IMG/VR virus record: IMGVR_UViG_3300035704_000387
Coordinates: 1-64,000 of that record
Length of the DNA stretch: 64,000 bases
DNA from: a virus
Direction: 5' to 3' (one strand)
Numbering within the stretch: the first letter of the stretch is position 1; each line of letters begins with the position of its first letter. Positions 8,043 through 16,175 of the stretch are shown piece by piece. The position numbers were made by a program, and so were the translations under genes. Below the pieces are notes generated by a model. The model was given only the letters and a program-made list of their open reading frames with translations. It searched no databases and was not told the origin of the DNA.

Positions 8043-8365
8043 GGGCTCTCCTCTCCCTGCTGTGGGGGGGCACCGGTTTTCAGAGGCTCGGGAGCATCCG
8101 GCCAGTCAACGCCGTGGCGCTCTGCCATCTCGACGCACTTTGGGCAGCGGTACTCGGGTGCCCACTCGTCGCTGCCGCCAACGATCCTCTCCGGGTCGCG
8201 GGGCCACCAAGCGACGGCGCCGCAGAGGGACTGATCGGGCTCGCGGATCAGTCGACCTGAACGCAAAGGCTCGGTCGGGTACAGGTGGACGTTGGCCCGG
8301 GTGCCACCGCGGCTGCCGGCGAAGCACTGGTTCCTGGGTACGTGGTAGCGGGCGCGACCGTTCAC
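8039..8365 (-). CDS. Hypothetical zinc-site protein
   Basis: 108 aa from GTG 8365, which overlaps the upstream stop at 8362 (GTGA). RVHVP-like start, then a C-terminal CPKCVEMAERHGVDW that resembles half of a zinc ribbon, with another Cys in QSLCGAV. Similar single zinc knuckles recur in this operon. Function unknown. Confidence 0.6.
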   Translation of the reverse strand: MNGRARYHVPRNQCFAGSRGGTRANVHLYPTEPLRSGRLIREPDQSLCGAVAWWPRDPERIVGGSDEWAPEYRCPKCVEMAERHGVDWPDAPEPLKTGAPPQQGEESP

Positions 8366-8619
8366 CGCTCCCCACCCCCGCTCGGCTCCGGGCGGCGGGC
8401 AAGGATCTCCTCGGCTTCGTCCAGGTATTCGCCAGCGAGGGTGAGGTCGCCGTACCCGAAATTCGAGATGGCGTCGGCGATCCGCGCCGATCCCTTGGTG
8501 GCGATGGGAAGGTTGTAGGTGATTGCCCCGATGTCCGCCGGGTTCTTCGGCGTGAGAGTGGACACCGTGTGCACGGCGCTGTAGATGCGGGCGAGGACAT
8601 CGCGCTCCTTCTGGTTCAC
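8362..8619 (-). CDS. Hypothetical helical protein
   Basis: 85 aa, GTG start. Fully helical-looking (RDVLARIYSAVHTVSTLTPK, then GEYLDEAEEILARR). No motif recognised; coupled on both sides. Confidence 0.6.
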   Translation of the reverse strand: MNQKERDVLARIYSAVHTVSTLTPKNPADIGAITYNLPIATKGSARIADAISNFGYGDLTLAGEYLDEAEEILARRPEPSGGGER

Positions 8620-8798
8620 GACACGTCACCCCCGCTCGGCTCCTTCTCGGCGGCATTCAGCTCAGCGGCGTGCGCCCGAGCGTCCTCCTCTGAGTCGTAG
8701 GCAGAGGCCCTTACCTGCTTGACCGTGTCCACCACGCACCAGGCGGGCAGCCAGTCGTAGCCGGGACCGGAGGCGCGGACCACGAAGCGATCAGCCAT
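8616..8798 (-). CDS. Small hypothetical protein
   Basis: 60 aa. N-terminal beta pattern (RFVVRASGPGYDWLPAWCVV) then DSEEDARAHAAELNAAE, a layout common to small phage proteins in which a strand pair precedes an acidic helix. No function inferred. Confidence 0.6.
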   Translation of the reverse strand: MADRFVVRASGPGYDWLPAWCVVDTVKQVRASAYDSEEDARAHAAELNAAEKEPSGGDVS

Positions 8799-9177
8799 TC
8801 TCCGGCTCCTTCTCCTGCTTTGGCTCCGTCAACTCGTGCACGTCGAATGGACTGACCGGGAAGTCGCGGAAGGCGTTGGCACGAGCGAGCCCCCTGTCGG
8901 TGAGCAACCAGCTCAGCGTGTCGTCATGGTGCGGGCCGGCACTCGATACCAGGCCGCGTTGCTGTAGCCCTCGGAGACGCGCGGCCGCCGCGCTCACGGT
9001 CACGCCGAGGACACGAGCGATTTCCCGGGTGGATGCCATGCCATCTACCTCTGCCACCGAGTGCGCCTCGAAGACCTCCCGGTCCCGATTGTTGAAGAGG
9101 ACGTAGCCGCCCGAGTAGGCGAGAACGAGAGCGCGGAAGGTGCGAAAGACCTCAGCCACGGTCGGCCTCCGGCTCAT
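8791..9177 (-). CDS. MarR-like winged-helix protein
   Basis: 128 aa. Central winged helix (TREIARVLGVTVSAAAARLR, LQQRGLVSSAG, WLLTDRGLARA) with an N-terminal alpha extension and an acidic tail. Likely DNA-binding. A GGGGG run lies directly before the ATG, and the start overlaps a possible 31-aa frame (9152-9247). Confidence 0.65.
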   Translation of the reverse strand: MSRRPTVAEVFRTFRALVLAYSGGYVLFNNRDREVFEAHSVAEVDGMASTREIARVLGVTVSAAAARLRGLQQRGLVSSAGPHHDDTLSWLLTDRGLARANAFRDFPVSPFDVHELTEPKQEKEPENG

Positions 9178-9247
9178 CCCCCGTTACACGATCTACCGTG
9201 TGACGGTCTGGGGCACCCTCTTGCTCGGGGGACGCGTAGAAGCTCAT
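9152..9247 (-). CDS. Possible 31-aa microprotein
   Basis: ATG at 9247 overlaps the stop of the ribbon-helix-helix gene as ATGA, and the frame ends 26 bases inside the next gene. It encodes HTVDRVTG, the same words found in the 412-aa protein at about 9650, from an identical 19-base stretch. It could be a real linker-type microprotein or a leftover of duplication; no other support. Confidence 0.35.
   Translation of the reverse strand: MSFYASPEQEGAPDRHTVDRVTGDEPEADRG
9183..9201. repeat. 19-base repeat, copy 1, with palindromic ends
   Basis: gttacacgatctaccgtgt; identical to 9651-9669. ACACG and CGTGT face each other across 6 bases. The two copies lie either side of the ribbon-helix-helix gene at 9244-9456. 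Could be an operator pair, or the ends of a duplicated coding module. Confidence 0.55.
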
Positions 9248-9456
9248 CGAGGGATGACCTCACGTAGGTCGCCGCCTGCCCGCTCGATGAGAATGCGGCT
9301 GCCCTGCCGGCGCTCTTCGTGGAACCAGCGCTCCAGGGCGATGGCGTCCCGCAGGATCTCCGCCTTCGTCTTGCCGCTCTCCTCGGCGAGGAGGGTGAGA
9401 TCGGCGAACGCGCCCTCGGAGAAGTTGACGTTGACGCGGTGGATGAGCTTACCCAC
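9244..9456 (-). CDS. Ribbon-helix-helix (Arc/MetJ-type) DNA-binding protein
   Basis: 70 aa from GTG 9456. A strand KLIHRVNVNFSEGAFADLTL is followed by ESGKTKAEILRDAIALERW, the classic RHH layout with the 'GKTKAEILRDAI' second helix. Such dimers repress their own operon or act as antitoxins; no toxin gene is adjacent. Flanked by two copies of a palindromic 19-mer, which may be its operators. Confidence 0.75.
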   Translation of the reverse strand: MGKLIHRVNVNFSEGAFADLTLLAEESGKTKAEILRDAIALERWFHEERRQGSRILIERAGGDLREVIPR

Positions 9457-10687
9457 GGTCCACCCCCGGCTCCCGGCCACCCTCCCCTACATCGGTGGGC
9501 TGGGTAAGGGCAACTTCCAGGTCGGCGCGGATCTGCAACGCCTCCGACACGTCGGTGTTCACCCGGACGCCGCTATGCCAGCCCCGCCGCGCTCGCATCA
9601 CGTCGGCGACCATCGCGTCGGTCACCACGGCGGGATCACCCGCCCCCTCGGTTACACGATCTACCGTGTAATGGTCTGACTGCGTCGCGTTGATGCGGTG
9701 GAGCCGGTCGCGCTCGGTGGCGAGGATGAGAGAAGCCAGCTCGGCAAGGAGTTGCAATGCCGTCGGAGGCAGGCCGAAGTCCTCGGCAATGGCATCTAGG
9801 TCGTCGCCTCCATGTGCGCGGTCGAAGACATCGCGCACCCGCAGGCCGCCGCTCAGCGCGAGCATAGGTTCGCCGTCGGCAATCCAGGGCAGCGAGTAGA
9901 TCGGGAGGCTTTTGAGCCCGACGTAGATCGGCTCCGAGCCACCCTCTCCCCCATCAGTAGAGCCGCGACCTTGGCGGATGCGCTCGTAAACCTCGTACAG
10001 GCGGTCCACTTCCTCGGAGCCGCAGCCGACGCCGCCATCCACGGTAAAGGGCTCGACCGCCGCCATCAGCTCGGCTAGTGCTTCAGCAGAGCCACGGGTA
10101 CCTTGGGTCTCGGGGACTGGCTGGGTGGCGGCGAATAGCTCGAAGCCCTTGGCGATGTAGCCGTCTAGCTCTTCGCGGACGAGGGCGAGGGTGTCGTCAC
10201 GGCCTCGGAGCCACGCCGCGTTCTCAAGGTCGCGGCAGTTCGTGTGGAACTCGGTCGGTGCCGACTCCAGCCCAGCGCGTTCGAGCAGGCCGGTGACCTC
10301 AATCGCAATGTCACCTTGAAGCGCCTCTCGGTCCCCTTGGGTCTCGGGGTGCTGGTTGGCTGGTTCGTAGGTGGCGGCGAAAACCTCTGCTGCGACGGGC
10401 CAGAGATCGTCGGGTGCTGCGGTGACGATCCACTCGGTAGGACCGGCGCAAACCCACTGGCCTTGCTTCGTTCTGACCTCAAGAAAGCCGCCGCTCTCCT
10501 TGTAGGCCCGCAGCCGTGACACCCCGCCGTGGCCCTCGTCCGTCTCGGGGTCAACCTTCAGCCCGTCAATAACCCACTGCGGCAGGAGGCACTCGTGCTC
10601 GGCCCCTACGCTGTCGATGATCTCTGAGGCCCGGACCGCCTCGACCTCAACAGCCTTCTTCCGGTACCGGTTACTCACTGCCATCAC
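9449..10687 (-). CDS. Mosaic protein: phage 'YRKK' N-domain plus DUF433-like HTH
   Basis: 412 aa. Residues 6-110 match a family of small phage proteins that begin YRKKxVEVEA and end WPVAAEVFAATYEP. A linker with PETQG repeats follows twice. Near 255-320 is a DUF433-like segment (LPWIADGEPMLALSGGLRVR, then AIAEDFGLPPTALQLLAELA), a domain often seen in antitoxin-like small proteins. The fusion of these two is unusual to me. The C-terminus has GEGGREPGVDRG, related to linkers in the neighbouring genes. Role unknown. Confidence 0.6.
   Translation of the reverse strand: MMAVSNRYRKKAVEVEAVRASEIIDSVGAEHECLLPQWVIDGLKVDPETDEGHGGVSRLRAYKESGGFLEVRTKQGQWVCAGPTEWIVTAAPDDLWPVAAEVFAATYEPANQHPETQGDREALQGDIAIEVTGLLERAGLESAPTEFHTNCRDLENAAWLRGRDDTLALVREELDGYIAKGFELFAATQPVPETQGTRGSAEALAELMAAVEPFTVDGGVGCGSEEVDRLYEVYERIRQGRGSTDGGEGGSEPIYVGLKSLPIYSLPWIADGEPMLALSGGLRVRDVFDRAHGGDDLDAIAEDFGLPPTALQLLAELASLILATERDRLHRINATQSDHYTVDRVTEGAGDPAVVTDAMVADVMRARRGWHSGVRVNTDVSEALQIRADLEVALTQPTDVGEGGREPGVDRG
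9651..9669. repeat. 19-base repeat, copy 2, 7-bp palindromic arms
   Basis: Same 19-mer as 9183-9201, here extended so that TTACACG and CGTGTAA form perfect 7-bp arms around 6 bases. It lies inside the 412-aa gene, encoding TVDRV in the same frame as the short frame at 9152-9247. Confidence 0.55.
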
Positions 10688-11939
10688 CTCCAGGGGCCGG
10701 GGAATCCCCCAGGGTGCGATCTACCGTCTCGCGGATTTCGAGAATGGTCCCGTCTCGCGCCTCACCACGCCCGGTGTGAAATCGCACGTCGCGCAGCGCC
10801 CGTTCCAACTCTGCAATTCGTTCCTGCTTGACGCCTTCCTCGCCTCCATGGGATGGCGACTCGATCTGCTCAAGGGCGGCCTCCAGGCCGGGCAGGAGAT
10901 CGGAGACCGCAAGCTGCCGCTCACCCGCGATTCGCAGTTCGAGGTCTGCGATCACGTCGGCTAGTGCTTCCTCACCTCCAGCCCCCTGTGGGTCTGAGGG
11001 GGTGGTTGGTTGCTGGGTGGAGTCGCCCGAGCGGGACTGGTCCGCGTAGTAGAGGATCTGCGCGACGATCTCGGGCCAGTTCGCCTCCTGAGTCGCACCC
11101 CCCGGCATGTCGAAGACCGCATGCGTGGGCTGGAATCGCTCCAGCACCTTCCTCGCAAGCTCGTCGTAGTCCGGCTCCCCCTGCTCTACCTGGGGGTCGG
11201 GGACGTTGGAGGCGAGGCGGCGGATCAGTCGCGCATCGTCTTCATGGAAGCGGGGATCGGCGTCGGGTGCGTGGACGGCGCCGATGATGTCCGCGATCTC
11301 GATGAGGCGCTTGCGGTCGGGATCGCCTAGCTCCAGCTCCGGCCGCCCTCCCTCTACTGGTTGGCAGCGGGGGCAAAGGAAACGGGCGACCTCGGAGACG
11401 AGCGAGTACGGGCGGGCCAGCGGGTCGAGGTCCTCCCACTCGCAGCCGCCGTAGACCCTCAAAAGCCAGGCGTGCGCTGCCTTCGTCGCCGCCTCAAACG
11501 CCTCGTCAGAGACGATCAGATGCGGACCACCGCTCCCGTCGCATTCAACGGCACCGGCTCTCCGCGAGCCTTCCTCGGCGCCGGCGGGCGCAGCGGTGAC
11601 AGATGCCCGATGGGCCTCCGCCTCTCGCTCGGCTTCATTTCGGTTGCGCCTGACGATCCCTTTCCAGCCGCACGTGCAGGTGGCGACCGCGCCGGAAGCG
11701 TGCGGGTGAATCGTGCAGACGTGCCCCTCTCCTACCTGCCCTTGGTCCTCATGGGAGTCCAGGGCGGCTCGGAGCTTGACGACAGCTTGGTCGGCCGAGG
11801 CGTTGAGGCGGCGGACTTCGGCCAGCTCGACCTCGTCCATGCTGGCCATCTCGGCAAGCCGGGAGTGCGCCCGCTTCGCTAGCTGCTGGGCCTCCTCAAC
11901 CGTCAGCTCTACACATACGGTCCTCTCAGGCTGGGGCAT
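10671..11939 (-). CDS. Hypothetical mosaic phage protein with zinc ribbon
   Basis: 422 aa. A helical N-terminus (LTVEEAQQLAKRAHSRLAEM), a Cys/His pair region near 75-95 (CTIHPHASGAVATCTCGWKG), a CPRC near 205, then helical segments and PTTPSDPQG linker, ending in helices with TVDRTLGDSP. The CTCGW knuckle plus VECDGSGGPH looks like isolated zinc-binding inserts. Overlaps the next gene by 17 bases. Function unknown; composition and linkers match its neighbours, suggesting module shuffling. Confidence 0.6.
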   Translation of the reverse strand: MPQPERTVCVELTVEEAQQLAKRAHSRLAEMASMDEVELAEVRRLNASADQAVVKLRAALDSHEDQGQVGEGHVCTIHPHASGAVATCTCGWKGIVRRNRNEAEREAEAHRASVTAAPAGAEEGSRRAGAVECDGSGGPHLIVSDEAFEAATKAAHAWLLRVYGGCEWEDLDPLARPYSLVSEVARFLCPRCQPVEGGRPELELGDPDRKRLIEIADIIGAVHAPDADPRFHEDDARLIRRLASNVPDPQVEQGEPDYDELARKVLERFQPTHAVFDMPGGATQEANWPEIVAQILYYADQSRSGDSTQQPTTPSDPQGAGGEEALADVIADLELRIAGERQLAVSDLLPGLEAALEQIESPSHGGEEGVKQERIAELERALRDVRFHTGRGEARDGTILEIRETVDRTLGDSPAPGGDGSE

Positions 11940-12156
11940 CGGCTGGCTCCTTGCATAGGGCGGCGATGGCTAGGTCGAGCCCCGGATCGCGGTGTTTGGG
12001 TCGGTGGCGCTTCGCGTCTCGGCGGTCGGCGCATTGGTCGTGTTCGTCCGACGCGCAGCGCCAGTGCGAGTAGGGGCGTGAGCCGAGGCGGGCGGGCACT
12101 CGCTGCCGGTGACTCGTCATCTCGCCGCAGACGATGCAGGCGCCGGTCTCGCTCAT
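11926..12156 (-). CDS. Small zinc-finger protein
   Basis: 76 aa. CIVCGEMT and, later, HWRCASDEHDQC give a four-ligand zinc site. Basic C-terminus. Probably a nucleic-acid-binding knuckle protein, as seen repeatedly in actinophage early operons. Confidence 0.6.
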   Translation of the reverse strand: MSETGACIVCGEMTSHRQRVPARLGSRPYSHWRCASDEHDQCADRRDAKRHRPKHRDPGLDLAIAALCKEPADAPA

Positions 12157-12935
12157 CGGTCAGCCTCCTGGTCAGAGTCGGGGCGGCCACCGAATCGCGG
12201 ATCAGTCTCGGGATCGACCGTCTCCAACTCGGTGTAGGTAGCTGCTCGGTCGGGCTGCTTCTTGCCGGTGCCGTGGCAGGAGCAAGTGCATGGTGCAACG
12301 CCGTCTTTGCCCTTGTTGTCGCAGCGGTCATGGCGATTGATCGCGCACTCGGCCGAAATCCGCGCCCAGATCGGCGAGGTTCGCTCCTCTCCCTCTACCG
12401 GGGAAGCGCCGGGAAGTTTGCCTTCGGCAACAAGCTCTTCTCCTCGGTCGACATCTCGTTGGGTTACCCGGTCCTCTACCGGGGAAGGTGAGAGGGCGGC
12501 GTCAATGACTTCTTCGACCGCTCCGAAGGGCAGATTGTCGTAGTCGTTGCCCTCGGTGTCGAGCTTGTTGAGCCCGGCCATGATTTGATCGCGTGCTCGC
12601 TCCCGCTCAACGGCAAGAGCCGCCTTGGCGTTCTGGGCGCGCTCAGCTTCACGTTGGCTCTCGGCACGTAGAACGTCGGCGTCGGCGTCGTCCATCTTCA
12701 GGGCGACACGCGCACGCAGATCGTCTACCTGCTCTTCAACCTCTTTCCGCTTCTCCTGCTCGGCTTGTAGGCGGGAGATTGGGACGACCTCGAAACCGAC
12801 TTGCGTTGCGGAGCCGAGGCCGCCGGGATTGCAGGCCCAGCACACGCCGCCAACCGTTGAGTCAGCGACGTGGCCTTTCGGGCAGATCCAAATCTTCACC
12901 GGCCTCTCCGGCCACTGGTTCTGCTCAGCAGTCAT
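12153..12935 (-). CDS. Hypothetical coiled-coil protein with terminal zinc motifs
   Basis: 260 aa from ATG 12935 (overlaps the upstream TGA); a GTG nine bases earlier is possible. CPKGH...CWAC zinc ribbon at the N-terminus, a coiled coil over about 55-120 (EQEKRKEVEEQVDDLRARVA), a linker with SPVEDRV and SPVEGEER, then CAINRHDRCDNKG and CTCSCHG near the C-terminus. The two SPVE linkers come from a repeated 15-base stretch. Function unknown. Confidence 0.6.
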   Translation of the reverse strand: MTAEQNQWPERPVKIWICPKGHVADSTVGGVCWACNPGGLGSATQVGFEVVPISRLQAEQEKRKEVEEQVDDLRARVALKMDDADADVLRAESQREAERAQNAKAALAVERERARDQIMAGLNKLDTEGNDYDNLPFGAVEEVIDAALSPSPVEDRVTQRDVDRGEELVAEGKLPGASPVEGEERTSPIWARISAECAINRHDRCDNKGKDGVAPCTCSCHGTGKKQPDRAATYTELETVDPETDPRFGGRPDSDQEADR

Positions 12936-13111
12936 CGGAGCCACCCGTCCTCGGCTTCCAGTTCTTCGAGGCCTTCGTCCTCTAACCGGCGCTCATATTC
13001 CGCGAAGCCAGCGTCGAACTCAGCCTGCTTCTCTCGCCGCGCCTCGGCTTCGCGGTCCATCGCCTCGACCTCCTCGATGCTCGGGATCAACACCGGCCCC
13101 CGCTCAGCCAT
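12932..13111 (-). CDS. Small acidic coiled-coil protein
   Basis: 59 aa, just under usual length cut-offs. ATG at 13111 lies inside the end of the upstream gene and the TGA overlaps the next ATG. Sequence begins MAERGPVLIPSIEEVEAMDR and is then charged and helical, ending EDGWLR. It fills an otherwise empty 170-base gap in the operon, which supports it. Confidence 0.6.
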   Translation of the reverse strand: MAERGPVLIPSIEEVEAMDREAEARREKQAEFDAGFAEYERRLEDEGLEELEAEDGWLR

Positions 13112-13409
13112 CGGAGCCGACCTCCTGCTGGGTGGGGAAGGCGTGGTCGAAGGTCGCAGCTACGAGGTCATGCCAATCGCCATCGGGCGTGTTAAGGCGT
13201 TCCAGCCCGGCCGAAACGGCGTCGTCCTCCAGCAGCTTCTCCCGTACCTCACCCAGCAGGTGCTCTCTTAGGGCGGGTAGGGCTGCCTCAAGGAGAACCT
13301 CAACCCGTTCCCGGTAGCGCCGCCTGCCGTCCTCGTCTCGGATGGGCCAGGTGGATGACGTGGCGATCGCCGCCTCTACTGCAGCCTCTGGGACTACAGG
13401 GGGGGTCAC
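13104..13409 (-). CDS. Hypothetical helical protein
   Basis: 101 aa, GTG start overlapping upstream stop. The run VPEAAVEAAIATSSTWP, then YRERVEVLLEAALPALREHL, is amphipathic helix. Similar 'aleaalp.lr' proteins occur in many actinophages without known function. Confidence 0.55.
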   Translation of the reverse strand: MTPPVVPEAAVEAAIATSSTWPIRDEDGRRRYRERVEVLLEAALPALREHLLGEVREKLLEDDAVSAGLERLNTPDGDWHDLVAATFDHAFPTQQEVGSDG

Positions 13410-13675
13410 TTGGACTCCGCCTGAGCCGGTAGAAGGATGAACGCGGCGTCGTCTTTGACGAGACCGAAAAAGCGATCGAAGTTGTCCGCGAATGCCTCGA
13501 CATCCTCGGTCTTGGACACGCAGACGATTGCGGCGTTGAGTCGCGGGCCTGCATTGAAGCCCAATTCCAGGAGTGCGTCTGACAGGCTCTCCCCGATCGC
13601 CTCGACGTTTTGATCGGCCTCGACTTCTAGGTAAATGCGGAAGCTGGTTACGCCCGCCTTCTCGCTACTCGCCAT
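13406..13675 (-). CDS. Hypothetical alpha/beta protein
   Basis: 89 aa. Reads as a ferredoxin-like alpha/beta fold (SFRIYLEVEADQNVEAIGES, then RLNAAIVCVSKTEDVEAFAD). A GGAGCCACCCC-like region precedes the ATG. No activity inferred. Confidence 0.55.
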   Translation of the reverse strand: MASSEKAGVTSFRIYLEVEADQNVEAIGESLSDALLELGFNAGPRLNAAIVCVSKTEDVEAFADNFDRFFGLVKDDAAFILLPAQAESK

Positions 13676-13702
13676 CTGGGGTGGCTCCTTTCGTGTGGGT
13701 GG

Positions 13703-15496
13703 TCACGCGATCACCTCGAGCAGGCGCCCGACGAGCAGCTCCATCGCCGGCGGCGTGACCGCGTTGCCGTACTGCGCCATCCGCTCGCGCTTGTTACCGA
13801 GAACGATGTAGTCGTCATCAAAGGCCATGGCTGCGGCGATCTCGTGGAGCTGGAACATGCGGAAGCGGCAGTCGTCGATGTCCTCCTCGCTAAGCACCAT
13901 CGCAGGCGGCCCTTCGGCGGTGGCCGTGGGGGCGACGTCGCGATCGGCGTCACGTGGGCGGCCGTTGCGGGTGTAGGGGATGACCATCGCCAGGCGGTCG
14001 CGGGTGGTGAGGGTTTGCGTCGGCTCGTCCTCGGCGACGCGTGCCTGACCGGAGCTGTCGTAGGGGATCAGCAGCGACTGGTGGCAGCCGCGGGTGAGGG
14101 TTCTGATCGGCTCGTGGGTCGGCGTCGACATCTCGGCTCCGCCGGAGTTGTTCCGCATCACCACGCCGACGGTCTCCCCGGTGAGGATCGGGGGCGACGG
14201 CTGGGTCTCGGTGTCCTTCGGGACGTTGTTCGCCCGGTTCGCCATCACCATCCCGAAGCGATCTCCCGCGCAGACGGTGTGCATGGCCTCGGCCTCCGCG
14301 TCCTTCGTCGCGTTGCCGTTGGAGTTCCGCTGGTTGTCGCGCATCACCAGGGCCTTCGATTCCCGCGCCATCTGCGTCGCCAGCGGGTCGAGCGCGGCAT
14401 CGGCGCCGTCGTCGGACCAGCTCCCCCCCGCCGTCGTGACCAGCGCCGGCCGAGTCGTGGTCGGCTGGGTCGGTGCTGGGGCAGCGTGCGCGTCCCTCGG
14501 CGCCACCGAACCCATCGGCGGCACGACCATCGCCATGTCGTGGCGCTGGGTGAGAGTGACGATCGGCAGCGTCAGCGGCTTGGGCGCACCGCCGTGGGTT
14601 AGGCGGATCGCGAAGTCGTCCCCGGCCAGCTTCTCCAGGCCGCGGCGGATTCGCTTACGAGTGTTGAGCGCCAGCGGCCGGGCGCGATCGCCGATGCGCT
14701 CGGCCGGCAGGCTCCAGTCGATCGCCGTCGCCGCTGGGTGGACGCCGGGCAGCACCGACCCGTTGCACTCCGGACAAGCGAAGAAGTACTGCGCGCCGTA
14801 GCGACCCCACGGCCGCTGGGGTTTCTTCCAGGTCTGGCGTCCGTCGACCAGTTGCTCGCAGCGCGGGCACCAGGCGATCGGCTCGACGCGGAGGTTCGGC
14901 CTGCGCATCCCCTTCAGCCACCACACCACGTACATCCGATCCCGCGACTGCGGCACCGCACCGGCGAACATGGAGTTCAGGTAGACGATCTCGAACTCGT
15001 AGCCGAGGGCCTTTCCGGTCGAGAGCCATGCGGCGAATAGCGCGCCGTCGTCGTCGGGTCCCCACTTGAAAGCGTCAACCACGTTCTCGACGACGATCGC
15101 CTTATACGGGTGGCCGGCGAGCTGCTTTTGCTCGGCGAAGCGCCAGACATCCCACATGGTCGCCCGCGAGCGGTCCTGCTCGGCGTCCCCAGCTGGGCCG
15201 TCCTCGAAAAGGGATGCTGCCTGCGGCTTCCGCCGGCGCGCGCCTTTCGCGAGTGAGTGATTGGTGCACTCAGGGGAGGCGAGCAGGATGTCCGTGTGCG
15301 GGTACCGCCGAATCTGCGCCGTCGTCAGGGCGGCGACGTCGTTACAGTCGTGATCCGCTTGCTGGAAGTTCGACGCGTGGGTTTCGATCGCGCGCTCCCA
15401 GTGATTGAGAGCGAGACGGATCTCGGCGCCCGCATCCTCGGCTCCCTCGCTTGAGCCGCCCGCACCACAGAAGAGGTCGGTGATCGTCGCGCTCAC
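13703..15496 (-). CDS. C5-cytosine DNA methyltransferase with long repeat-bearing target region
   Basis: 597 aa. Motif I DLFCGAGGSSEGA (7-19), catalytic motif IV as PECTNHS with Cys77, motif VI ENV (137-139) and motif VIII QSRDRMYVV (183-191) are all present. It should methylate cytosine C5 with SAM. The C-terminal half is unusually long and contains about five loose repeats of the type T-x-T-R/V-D/G-x-x-AMVxPYxxxGR, inside the target-recognition region, before the conserved FRMFQLHEIAAAMAF end. No restriction partner is adjacent, so an orphan phage enzyme protecting or marking its DNA is likely. A CxxC pair near 220 and another near 260 suggest a structural zinc. Confidence 0.88.
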   Translation of the reverse strand: MSATITDLFCGAGGSSEGAEDAGAEIRLALNHWERAIETHASNFQQADHDCNDVAALTTAQIRRYPHTDILLASPECTNHSLAKGARRRKPQAASLFEDGPAGDAEQDRSRATMWDVWRFAEQKQLAGHPYKAIVVENVVDAFKWGPDDDGALFAAWLSTGKALGYEFEIVYLNSMFAGAVPQSRDRMYVVWWLKGMRRPNLRVEPIAWCPRCEQLVDGRQTWKKPQRPWGRYGAQYFFACPECNGSVLPGVHPAATAIDWSLPAERIGDRARPLALNTRKRIRRGLEKLAGDDFAIRLTHGGAPKPLTLPIVTLTQRHDMAMVVPPMGSVAPRDAHAAPAPTQPTTTRPALVTTAGGSWSDDGADAALDPLATQMARESKALVMRDNQRNSNGNATKDAEAEAMHTVCAGDRFGMVMANRANNVPKDTETQPSPPILTGETVGVVMRNNSGGAEMSTPTHEPIRTLTRGCHQSLLIPYDSSGQARVAEDEPTQTLTTRDRLAMVIPYTRNGRPRDADRDVAPTATAEGPPAMVLSEEDIDDCRFRMFQLHEIAAAMAFDDDYIVLGNKRERMAQYGNAVTPPAMELLVGRLLEVIA

Positions 15497-15672
15497 GACA
15501 CGTCCTCCGGCCCCGGCGTCTCCTCAAGAACCCGCCTGACCTTCTCGGGTAGATCGGGGTCATCGAACTCGTACTGCCTCAACGTCTCGACGACGTCCTT
15601 TGGTCCCTCTGCTCCCTCATGGGCGTAGGCGAGGAAGGCTTCTGCGAGTTGGGTGAAGGTGAGGTCTTTCAC
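15493..15672 (-). CDS. Small acidic hypothetical protein
   Basis: 59 aa from GTG 15672, which overlaps the methyltransferase-upstream stop at 15669; the stop overlaps the C5-methyltransferase start. Helical and acidic (LTFTQLAEAFLAYAHEGAEG, then KVRRVLEETPGPEDVS). Coupled between two DNA methyltransferase genes; function unknown. Confidence 0.55.
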   Translation of the reverse strand: MKDLTFTQLAEAFLAYAHEGAEGPKDVVETLRQYEFDDPDLPEKVRRVLEETPGPEDVS

Positions 15673-16175
15673 CGGGCAGCCATCCCGTCGCCGAAGATCA
15701 CGAGGCAGCAGCCGAAGGGCGGCCGTTCGTTCGGTTTGATCTCGGTCTGCCCGGGCTTCAGGAAACGAAGGCGGCCGGGGAGGAACTCGACCGTGAGCGT
15801 GCCGTCCAGCCGGTAGGGCTCGACCTGCCGCTGCCACCATCCCTGCTCGGTGCGGTTCGCCGGAAGCAAGAGGACCACGAGTTCAGCGCCCCCCCCGTGG
15901 GCCTTTTCGACCCACGGCTCGATCGAGGAGTACGGCGGGTTGCACCAGACGCGCTCACCGGTCCAGTCCTGAACGAGCCCGTCGTCCTCGAGCGTGTAGA
16001 AGCGCGGGAGCTTGGCGTTGGCCTCTGAGGCGGCCACGTCGATCGTGAAGTCGAACCGCTCGTGCAGGGGCGCGAACACCTCTGGCGTCGTGGCGCGATC
16101 GTCAACGTCTGGCCGTGGGCCGCGTTTCCCTACCTGCTGGCGGTGGTTGCGCGCGTGGAATCCGACGAGGCTCAC
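15669..16175 (-). CDS. Phage N6-adenine DNA methyltransferase (Dam-like)
   Basis: 168 aa from GTG 16175. ATTPEVFAPLHERFDFTIDV and the catalytic NPPY tetrad at 79-82 (VWCNPPYSSIEPWVEKA) match the phage Dam family (PF05869-type), which uses SAM to methylate adenine N6. TLEDDGLVQDW before NPPY is also typical. Lies next to the C5 methyltransferase and an HNH gene, giving the phage two base-modification activities. Confidence 0.9.
   Translation of the reverse strand: MSLVGFHARNHRQQVGKRGPRPDVDDRATTPEVFAPLHERFDFTIDVAASEANAKLPRFYTLEDDGLVQDWTGERVWCNPPYSSIEPWVEKAHGGGAELVVLLLPANRTEQGWWQRQVEPYRLDGTLTVEFLPGRLRFLKPGQTEIKPNERPPFGCCLVIFGDGMAAR

Noticed and set aside
8521-8619. Second longer reading of the 8039-8656 frame
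   Set aside because: The upstream part overlaps the coupled 85-aa gene in another frame; GTG 8365 with a GTGA overlap fits operon style.
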